Source: Fusobacteriota bacterium
Lineage (GTDB): Bacteria; Fusobacteriota; Fusobacteriia; Bac17; JAEWOZ01
Reading direction: 5' to 3'
Length of the DNA stretch: 7,859 bases
Assembly: GCA_023399505.1 (NCBI GenBank)
Contig: JAEWOZ010000049.1
Coordinates: 1 to 7,859, forward strand
Shown: piece after piece, positions 1-4,962 of the stretch
Layout: each line of letters opens with the position of its first letter
How positions within the stretch are numbered: the stretch's first letter is position 1
The notes under the pieces: model-generated
Databases searched by the model: none
What the model was told of the DNA's origin: nothing
Seen by the model: only the letters and a program-made list of their open reading frames with translations
Program-made: the position numbers and the translations under genes

Positions 1-1175
1 CTAATATAGATAAAAGAAAGGACAAAGGTTGGACAGCATTGATGCTAGCCTCCCAGAATGGAAATATAGATGTAACAAGATTATTACTAGAAAAAGGTGC
101 TAATATAGATGAAAAAGAAAAGGATGGTTGGACAGCATTAATAATAGCCTCACAGCATGGCTATACAGAAATAGTTAAACTACTAATAGAAAAAGGTGCT
201 AATATAGATGAAAAAGAAAAGGATGGCCGGACATCATTAATGCTAGCATCGCACGAGGGTTATATAGCAATAGTTAAACTACTAATAGGAAGAGGTGCTA
301 ATATAGATAAAAGAAGTGACGAAGGTTGGACAGCATTGATGCTAGCCTCCCAGAATGGAAATATAGATGTAACAAGATTATTACTAGAAAAAGGTGCTAA
401 TATAGATAAAAGAAAGGACAAAGGTTGGACAGCATTGATGCTAGCCTCCCAGAATGGAAATATAGATGTAACAAGATTATTACTAGAAAAAGGCGCTAAT
501 ATAGATAAAAGAAATGACAAAGGTTGGACAGCATTGATGCTAGCCTCCCAGAATGGAAATATAGATGTAACAAGATTATTAATAGAAAAAGGCGCTAATA
601 TAGATGAAAAAGATAACAAGAGCTGGACGGCATTAATGCTAGCTTCTCATAGGGGCCATATAGAAGTAGTTAAACTACTAATAGAAAAAGGTGCTAATAT
701 AGATAAAAGAAATGACGAAGGTTGTACAGCATTGATGCTAGCCTCATACTTTGGTAATATAGAAGTAGTTAAACTACTAATAGAAAAAGGTGCTAATATA
801 GATGAAAAAGAAAAGGATGGTTGGACAGCATTAATATTAGCCTCACAGGAGCGTCATGTAAAAATAGTAAAAGCATTAATAAAAAGAGGCACAAATATAT
901 ATGAAAAAGATAATTTAGATAAAACAGCTCTTATTCACACGGGTAAGTGGTTAGAAGATTCAAAAGATAAATATAAGAAAGAAAAATACATAGAAATAGC
1001 ATATATGATAATAGGGAAGAGCGCAGAAGATTATATTCAATTATTTATATCCTTAAATAAAGATTTTGAAGTTAAACAGGAAGTAAAAGATGAAGTACAT
1101 GACTATATTACTCTTCTTTATTCTTTACAGAAATTACCTATAGAGCTATTCGAAGAGATTATTAAGAAACTTTAA
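1..1175 (+). CDS. Ankyrin-repeat protein with F-box-like C-terminus (5' end outside window)
   Basis: The reading frame is already open at base 3 in the middle of an ankyrin repeat, so the true start lies to the left; the TTG at 39 and ATG at 42 are internal. Nine regular 33-residue repeats of the type NID-x7-WTALMLAS-x3-NI-x4-LLLEKGA run from 3 to 893. A tenth repeat (894-1025) is interrupted by a lysine-rich insertion (SKDKYKKEKY). A C-terminal module follows from 1026 (DYIQLFISLNK ... LLYSLQK) and ends in LPIELFEEIIKKL, which resembles the core of an F-box. Ankyrin repeats bind proteins. F-box tails on ankyrin proteins are known from poxviruses (PRANC proteins) and some intracellular bacteria, where they recruit the host SCF ubiquitin ligase. 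A host-directed effector role is inferred here, not shown. Four of the repeats are almost identical in DNA, suggesting recent repeat expansion. Ankyrin content is certain; the F-box reading is moderate. Confidence 0.93.
   Translation, partial: NIDKRKDKGWTALMLASQNGNIDVTRLLLEKGANIDEKEKDGWTALIIASQHGYTEIVKLLIEKGANIDEKEKDGRTSLMLASHEGYIAIVKLLIGRGANIDKRSDEGWTALMLASQNGNIDVTRLLLEKGANIDKRKDKGWTALMLASQNGNIDVTRLLLEKGANIDKRNDKGWTALMLASQNGNIDVTRLLIEKGANIDEKDNKSWTALMLASHRGHIEVVKLLIEKGANIDKRNDEGCTALMLASYFGNIEVVKLLIEKGANIDEKEKDGWTALILASQERHVKIVKALIKRGTNIYEKDNLDKTALIHTGKWLEDSKDKYKKEKYIEIAYMIIGKSAEDYIQLFISLNKDFEVKQEVKDEVHDYITLLYSLQKLPIELFEEIIKKL
3..893 (+). repeat. 99-bp tandem repeats encoding ankyrin units
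   Basis: Nine in-frame 99-bp units start at 3, 102, 201, 300, 399, 498, 597, 696 and 795. The unit at 399-497 matches the unit at 3-101 at all but one base (GGTGCT against GGCGCT at the end). The units at 300-398 and 498-596 differ from these at only a few bases in the first 25 bp and near the end. Units at 102, 201 and 795 form a second subtype with an EKEKDG opening. Near-identity at synonymous positions indicates recent duplication or gene conversion rather than selection on protein alone. Confidence 0.93.
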
Positions 1176-1210
1176 TTAAAAATTTATTTTAATGTGCTTA
1201 ATTGAAGTTT
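1167..1210 (+). terminator. Stem-loop across the stop of the first ankyrin gene
   Basis: AAACTTTAATTAA (1167-1179) can pair with TTAATTGAAGTTT (1198-1210) over 13 bp with one G-T wobble. The stem includes the TAA stop codon at 1173-1175. The loop is 18 bases and no T-run follows, so this is at best a weak terminator or a 3'-end stabilising hairpin. The stem is AT-rich and could be chance. Confidence 0.35.
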
Positions 1211-1243
1211 GCAATATAAGGAAAAAGGGAATTCTTTTAAGAA

Positions 1244-1415
1244 AAAGTAGAAGAAGATAAATTGAAAGAAAAGTTAGAGTATTTAATGAGCTAAATAAGA
1301 GAGATATGAAAATGAACTAAGGAGAAAAAGGTTCAATGAATATAACTTAATATATATAGGAATGGTACTTGAAGTTAAAGAGGTTTTGTCAAATAACAGA
1401 AATTATAATCAATAA
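1244..1415 (+). pseudogene. Possible relic of a charged, coiled-coil-like gene
   Basis: Two protein-like stretches lie in different frames. From 1244 a frame reads KVEEDKLKEKLEYLMS and stops at 1292. From 1299 another frame stays open for 38 codons (ERYENELRRKRFNEYN..., then a more hydrophobic LIYIGMVLEVKEVL) to TAA at 1413-1415. Joined by frameshifts they would give a lysine/glutamate-rich helix. There is no convincing start or ribosome binding site. I do not recognise a family. AT-rich noncoding DNA can produce such stretches, so this is tentative. Confidence 0.3.
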
Positions 1416-1518
1416 AATTTAATAAAAAAATTAACTTATTTTACAAAAGTTTATTAACATGTTACTTTTTATATTAAATTATAATTTACATCGTTTTTTG
1501 GATATAACTTCGGAAAAA

Positions 1519-1713
1519 GTATGCTATTATAATTTTATAACTAAATCTCAAGAGTTAAGGTGAATGCTGTAGGTAAAGAGAGTTTACAAGCATTCAATGA
1601 GCTTAAAACTCAAGTCCTTAAATTTTCAAATGTATTCTATACAAAAGTAAAACACATGCTATAAGCAAGCAAAGAAAGTTTGGCCTTTAGAGTTATGTTT
1701 ATATATAAGGGAC
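1519..1713 (+). pseudogene. Decayed partial copy of the uracil-DNA glycosylase 5' region
   Basis: This stretch aligns collinearly with about 3523-3717, the promoter, ribosome binding site and first ~50 codons of the intact glycosylase gene. By eye, 49 of 66 bases match between 1557-1622 and 3560-3625, starting from a shared AAGGTGAA. Further matched blocks include CTATACAAAA, ACACATG, TTGGCC and GTTATGTTTATA. The copy is dead: the ATG is replaced by GTA, the two iron-sulfur cysteine codons (C19, C22 of the intact protein) are lost, and single-base indels disrupt the frame. It also keeps an extended -10-like element (TATGCTATTAT, 1520-1530) at the matching place. Similarity stops near 1713, before the catalytic motif would be complete. 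Confidence 0.8.
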
Positions 1714-2104
1714 GATGTTAGTAATATTAGTAGCAAGTATTAGAAATTGTTAGAAAAGAAATCATAATTAAAGATTTAGACATTATCTTACATTAAAATT
1801 ATTTAAAGTATCTAAATTAAAGCTTAAAGATATAAATAAAGATTCAGAGTTAGCTATAATGATTAGCAAAAACAGATAAATTTAATAAATTAATAAGGAT
1901 TGGTGCCAAGGTTAGTTATAAATTTAAAATAGTAAATAAGTTTTAAAATAAAGGCTAATAGCAGAGATTAGATATAATAAAAGTATAATCATAAAGAAGA
2001 TTAGATTTAAATTAGATTGTATTAAAATATATTATCCAAATTTAGAGGATTTAATTATTACATAATATACTCGATCTCGTATTACTAAAAAATATTGTAG
2101 CTTA
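1714..2104 (+). other. Gene-free AT-rich stretch with possible unrecognised relic
   Basis: No intact gene is visible. One frame carries two open pieces separated by several stops: about 1772-1858 (LKLFKVSKLKLKDINK...) and 1952-2062 (RLIAEIRYNKSI... ending LEDLIIT). They could be remains of a single gene, but I see no family match, start or ribosome binding site. The DNA resembles the other decaying intergenic regions here. Confidence 0.3.
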
Positions 2105-2136
2105 TTTACAACTAATTTAACATTTTTTGATATAAA
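2105..2136 (+). promoter_or_regulatory. Possible promoter of the second ankyrin gene
   Basis: TTTACA (2105-2110) and TATAAA (2131-2136) resemble -35 and -10 boxes, but the 20-bp spacing is long. Transcription would then start near 2143, just upstream of the AAGGAG at 2151. This agrees with translation starting at 2162 rather than at the ATG at 2138. Confidence 0.35.
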
Positions 2137-2150
2137 TATGAATATTAACG

Positions 2151-2164
2151 AAGGAGTAAAATTG
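2151..2164 (+). promoter_or_regulatory. Ribosome binding site and TTG start of the second ankyrin gene
   Basis: A full AAGGAG (2151-2156) lies five bases before TTG (2162-2164), which is in frame with the ankyrin gene. The in-frame ATG at 2138 has no purine-rich site in front of it (only AT-rich sequence), and starting there would place eight charged residues before the hydrophobic segment. The ribosome binding site therefore decides for TTG. Confidence 0.7.
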
Positions 2165-2809
2165 AAAATAATAATAATGACATTAATTCTCATAGGAAAT
2201 AGTTGTATTAAAAATACTAGTAAATTGAATAAAGTAAACAAAGATATAGATGATGATTTAGTAAATGCAGCCATTAAGGGTAAAAAAATTGATGTGGCAA
2301 ATTTATTAAAAAGAGGAGCTGATGTTAATCATAAAAATAATCTTGGCAATACAGCATTAATGGTAGCTTGCCGAAGTAATTATATAGATTTAGCAAAATT
2401 ATTGCTAGAAAAAGGGGCTTATATTAACGAACATACCAAACACTTTAATGCATTAACTATAGCGGCTATAAATGGTTATGAAGAGTTAGTAAAGTTATTA
2501 ATAGAAAAGGGAGCTGACGTTAATCATAAAAACACTTTGAGTAATACAGCATTAATGTATTCAAGTAATAAGATAAAAGAAGTAAAAATTGAAAAAAGAG
2601 ATAATTACATAAATATAGCGCGTGTGCTGATTAAAAGAATAAGAGACAACTATATAAATTTATTTATTTCTCTAAACAAAGCTGAAAATAAAGAACATCA
2701 TGCCCTAATTATACATGAGATAAAAAATTGTATCGACTTATTCCATAATATTTTACTACTTCCTACAGAGTTATTTTTTTACATCATTTCTTTTATTGAC
2801 TTACACTAA
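2162..2809 (+). CDS. Short ankyrin-repeat protein with lipoprotein-like signal and F-box-like C-terminus
   Basis: From the TTG start the protein has 215 residues; the ATG at 2138 would give 223. It opens with MKIIIMTLILIGNSC, a lysine, a hydrophobic core and a cysteine at residue 15. This looks like a bacterial lipoprotein signal, although GNS before the cysteine is not an ideal lipobox; simple Sec export is the alternative. After a polar linker come a capping ankyrin helix pair (NAAIKGKKIDVANLLKRGA), two full repeats and a degenerate repeat with a lysine-rich insertion. A C-terminal module (DNYINLFISLNK ... LLLPTELFFYIISFI) matches the tail of the first ankyrin protein. It is probably exported or surface-anchored and could meet host proteins; this is inferred. 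It is flanked on both sides by decayed gene copies and probably transcribed alone. Confidence 0.85.
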   Translation: MKIIIMTLILIGNSCIKNTSKLNKVNKDIDDDLVNAAIKGKKIDVANLLKRGADVNHKNNLGNTALMVACRSNYIDLAKLLLEKGAYINEHTKHFNALTIAAINGYEELVKLLIEKGADVNHKNTLSNTALMYSSNKIKEVKIEKRDNYINIARVLIKRIRDNYINLFISLNKAENKEHHALIIHEIKNCIDLFHNILLLPTELFFYIISFIDLH

Positions 2810-3048
2810 TATAAAAATAATAAACGAAAATAACATCTAAATCCCATGATTTAATACATATAAAGGTATTTGATTAAATATTTTAGTAAGATTAGGCATT
2901 GGAATAAAATACTAAAAAAATGTATATGAGAAAAGAACAGAAAATTTTTATTAACAATACATTAAAATTTTACTTATAACAGTTTATTAGATAAGAATTA
3001 AGGAAGAAATGATAAAATTTTAAAGAAAAAATTAAATTAGCTAAATTT
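2810..3048. other. Gene-free AT-rich stretch between ankyrin gene and ankyrin relic
   Basis: No intact gene is seen. A short piece near 2917-2935 (AATGTATATGAGAAAAGA) resembles the start of the tenth repeat of the first ankyrin gene (AATATATATGAAAAAGAT at 893-910), so the downstream relic may once have reached this far. The intervening sequence is too degraded to align by eye. No convincing terminator follows the gene ending at 2809. Confidence 0.35.
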
Positions 3049-3265
3049 TAAGATTAATAAGAAAAACTTAAAGAAAAGTATATAGAAATAGCGTACATAA
3101 TAATAAGCAAGAGGACAAAAGATTATATAAGTCTTTTTATATCTCTAGATAAAGATCTTAAAATTGCTCAAGAAATAAAAGATGCAGTGCCATCATTATA
3201 TTAATCTCCTTTATTCGTTACAAAAAATGCCTATAGAAATATTTGAAGTCGTTAAGAAAATTTAA
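3049..3265 (+). pseudogene. Decayed ankyrin-protein C-terminal module (one frameshift)
   Basis: The frame 3061-3204 reads EKLKEKYIEIAYIIISKR, then DYISLFISLDKDLKIAQEIKDAV, closely matching the tail of the first ankyrin gene (KKEKYIEIAYMIIGKS, then DYIQLFISLNKDFEVKQEVKDEV). Just after DAV one extra base (GTGCCATCAT against GTACATGACT) shifts the frame. The match then resumes in the frame from 3191 as YINLLYSLQKMPIEIFEVVKKI and ends at TAA 3263-3265. No start, signal peptide or complete ankyrin repeats remain upstream, so this is the 3' stub of a lost ankyrin gene. It is also the third copy of the F-box-like tail in this window. Confidence 0.85.
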
Positions 3266-3505
3266 TTAGAATATCAGTAAAGTTAGATTAATCAATAATT
3301 TAAATACGAAATATTAAGATAGGCCTAGATGGAAAATTTAAATAATAAATAGCCATTTGAGTAGCATTCGAATGTATTGAAATTTTTTTAAGATAAAGAA
3401 ACATAAATGCTGGATTTTTTAAAGAAATCAGATAATATTATTTTTAATATTATCTCTAACTAAACAGGTACCTAAAATCTAATTCTATTATTTAAGCTAT
3501 TGAAG
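3266..3505. other. Gene-free spacer upstream of the glycosylase promoter
   Basis: No open frame of note on either strand. The only structure I see is the perfect inverted repeat at 3430-3455, listed separately. Confidence 0.5.
3430..3455. repeat. Perfect 11-bp inverted repeat
   Basis: AGATAATATTA (3430-3440) and TAATATTATCT (3445-3455) are exact reverse complements around a TTTT loop. No T-run follows on the + strand and only a broken one on the - strand, so an intrinsic terminator is unlikely. It could be a protein binding site or an mRNA-end hairpin, or chance in AT-rich DNA. It lies about 50 bp upstream of the glycosylase promoter. Confidence 0.6.
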
Positions 3506-3534
3506 TTTATAATTGTCAAAAAATATGTTAGTAT
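3506..3534 (+). promoter_or_regulatory. Candidate promoter of the glycosylase-yebC operon
   Basis: An extended -10 element (TG-T-TAGTAT, hexamer 3529-3534) is preceded at 17 bp by a weak -35 (TTTATA, 3506-3511). The decayed copy at 1520-1530 keeps the same pattern (TATGCTATTAT). The transcript would start near 3541, leaving a leader of about 30 bases before the ATG at 3572. This also argues against the upstream TTG at 3500 as the start codon. Confidence 0.55.
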
Positions 3535-3571
3535 ATTTTATAACCAAATTTTAATAATTAAGGTGAACACC

Positions 3572-4168
3572 ATGGATGAAAAGAAGTTACAATTATTCGA
3601 TGAGCTTAGAGCGCAAATCCTTAAATGCGTAAAATGTCCTCTATACAAAACTAGAACACATGCGGTGCCAGGTGAAGGAAGCTTGGCCTCTAAAGTTATG
3701 TTTATAGGTGAGGGGCCAGGTGAAGACGAAGATTTGCAAGGTAGACCTTTTGTAGGAAGGTCAGGACAACTGCTAACTAAAATTATAGAATCGGTAGGAT
3801 TAAAAAGAGAGAATGTATATATAACAAACATTGTTAAATGTAGGCCTCCTGGAAATAGAAATCCAGAAGAGATAGAAGTAGTAACCTGTTGTACAAATTA
3901 TTTAGAAGCTCAAATAGCTTTACTTAATCCTAAGATAATTGTTACAGTAGGGGCCATCTCAACTAAGTGGATTTTGAGAGATCAAATAGGCGAAAAAGAG
4001 GGTATAACAAAAATAAGAGGAAAGATATATGATTGGAGAGGTATTAAAGTTATGCCAATACTTCATCCAAGCTATCTCTTAAGAAATCCTAGTACTGAAG
4101 AAGGTAAACCTAAATGGCTTACATGGCAAGATATGAAAGTAATTAAAGAAGAACATGATAAACTATAA
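3572..4168 (+). CDS. Family 4 uracil-DNA glycosylase (4Fe-4S)
   Basis: It removes uracil from DNA after cytosine deamination or misincorporation, opening base-excision repair. The 198-residue product has the marks of family 4. Four cysteines probably hold the 4Fe-4S cluster: C19 and C22 (CVKCPL), C90 (KCRPPGNR) and C106 or C107. The catalytic motif is GEGPGEDEDLQGRPFVG (residues 46-62) and the second uracil-binding motif is HPSYLLRN (H165-N172). The length is normal for the family. The frame extends upstream to a TTG at 3500, but ATG 3572 is chosen because AAGGTG (3560-3565) sits six bases before it, the likely promoter lies inside the extension, and family homology begins here. The stop overlaps the ribosome binding site of yebC 14 bases downstream, so the two are co-transcribed. 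A decayed copy of its 5' end lies 2 kb upstream. Confidence 0.95.
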   Translation: MDEKKLQLFDELRAQILKCVKCPLYKTRTHAVPGEGSLASKVMFIGEGPGEDEDLQGRPFVGRSGQLLTKIIESVGLKRENVYITNIVKCRPPGNRNPEEIEVVTCCTNYLEAQIALLNPKIIVTVGAISTKWILRDQIGEKEGITKIRGKIYDWRGIKVMPILHPSYLLRNPSTEEGKPKWLTWQDMKVIKEEHDKL

Positions 4169-4182
4169 GGAGCAAGTGAAAA

Positions 4183-4899
4183 ATGGCTGGTCATAGTCAA
4201 TTTGCTAATATAAAGCATAAAAAAGAAAAAGAAGATGCAAAACGAGCTAAAGTTTTTACAAAATTAGCTCGTGAAATTACAGTAGCTACAAGAGAGGGTG
4301 GAAAAGATGCAAACTTTAATCCTCGTTTAAGACTTTCTATAGAGAAAGCTAAAGAGGCTAATATGCCTAAAGATAATATAGAAAGAGCCATTAAAAAAGG
4401 TGCAGGAGAGCTTGGCTCTGAAATAATAGAAGAGGTAAGATACGAAGGTTATGCTCCAGGAGGAGTAGCTGTAATAGTCGATGCAGTAACTGATAATCGA
4501 AACCGTACTGCCTCAGAAGTGAGACATGCATTTAATAAAAATGGTGGATCCTTGGGCGAAACGGGATCAGTTTCTTGGTCTTTTAAAAAATTAGGAATTT
4601 TTGAAATTGAAAAAGAGAATGTTATAGAAGAAGAGATAATGGAATTCGCTTTAAATAATAGTGCAGAAGATTTTAAAGTAACAAGCGATTCATTTATAAT
4701 AGTATGCACACCTAACTCTTTTTATAGTTTTTCTGAAAATTTGGAAAAAAGATTTAAAATAAAAAACTCATCTATTTCTATGATTTCTAATAATTTAATT
4801 AATTTAGAAGGAGAAGAAAAAGAAAACGTTCTTAATTTAATAGAAGCTCTAGAAAGTCTAGAGGATGTACAAGAGGTATATTCAAATTTAGAAAATTAA
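4183..4899 (+). CDS. yebC: YebC/PmpR/TACO1-family translation factor
   Basis: The 238-residue protein starts with the family signature MAGHSQFANIKHKK (usually MAGHSKWANIKHRK). The conserved blocks FTKLAREITVA, NPRLRLSIEKAKEANMPKDN, IERAIKKG, YEGYAPGGVA, NRNRTASEVRHAF and GGSLGETGSVSW follow. Length and block order are typical. The family was long annotated as a transcription regulator; later work on bacterial YebC and mitochondrial TACO1 supports a ribosome-associated role in relieving stalls at proline-rich stretches. AAGGAG (4167-4172) overlaps the stop of the glycosylase gene, ten bases before the ATG, indicating a shared mRNA. In many bacteria yebC adjoins the ruvC-ruvA-ruvB genes; here it sits between a glycosylase and recG, still in a DNA-repair setting. 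A strong terminator follows the stop by one base. Confidence 0.97.
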   Translation: MAGHSQFANIKHKKEKEDAKRAKVFTKLAREITVATREGGKDANFNPRLRLSIEKAKEANMPKDNIERAIKKGAGELGSEIIEEVRYEGYAPGGVAVIVDAVTDNRNRTASEVRHAFNKNGGSLGETGSVSWSFKKLGIFEIEKENVIEEEIMEFALNNSAEDFKVTSDSFIIVCTPNSFYSFSENLEKRFKIKNSSISMISNNLINLEGEEKENVLNLIEALESLEDVQEVYSNLEN

Positions 4900-4900
4900 G

Positions 4901-4935
4901 GACTTGAAGGCTAGGAAAAGCTTTTAAGTCTTTTT
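4901..4935 (+). terminator. Intrinsic terminator after yebC
   Basis: GACTTGAAGGCT (4901-4912) pairs with AGCTTTTAAGTC (4919-4930) over 12 bp with two G-T wobbles, around a six-base loop AGGAAA. TTTTT (4931-4935) follows. It ends the glycosylase-yebC transcript and lies only 27 bases before the recG start codon. Confidence 0.85.
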
Positions 4936-4962
4936 ATAGTTAGATGAAGAGGAAGTGAAGTT

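Noticed and set aside
260..619. 119-residue open frame on the - strand
   Set aside because: It is the antisense of the near-identical ankyrin repeats. Its own repeated protein sequence is just the 99-bp period read backwards, with no ribosome binding site.
3..893. Regularly spaced repeats as a CRISPR array or noncoding satellite
   Set aside because: The 99-bp period is an exact multiple of three, has no unique spacers, and encodes standard 33-residue ankyrin units.
2032..2274. 80-residue hydrophobic open frame on the - strand overlapping the second ankyrin start
   Set aside because: AT-rich DNA read antisense easily gives hydrophobic residues; no family resemblance, and it overlaps a well-supported signal peptide and ribosome binding site on the + strand.
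2849..2879. Possible terminator after the second ankyrin gene (ATTTAAT with ATTAAAT)
   Set aside because: Only seven A-T pairs across a 17-base loop and no proper T-run; not convincing.
3365..3374. Palindrome CATTCGAATG
   Set aside because: A single 10-bp palindrome with no partner copy or promoter context; expected by chance.
3500..3571. 24-residue N-terminal extension of the glycosylase from TTG 3500
   Set aside because: No ribosome binding site before 3500, the candidate promoter lies inside it, and the family's conserved sequence begins after ATG 3572, which has AAGGTG six bases upstream.
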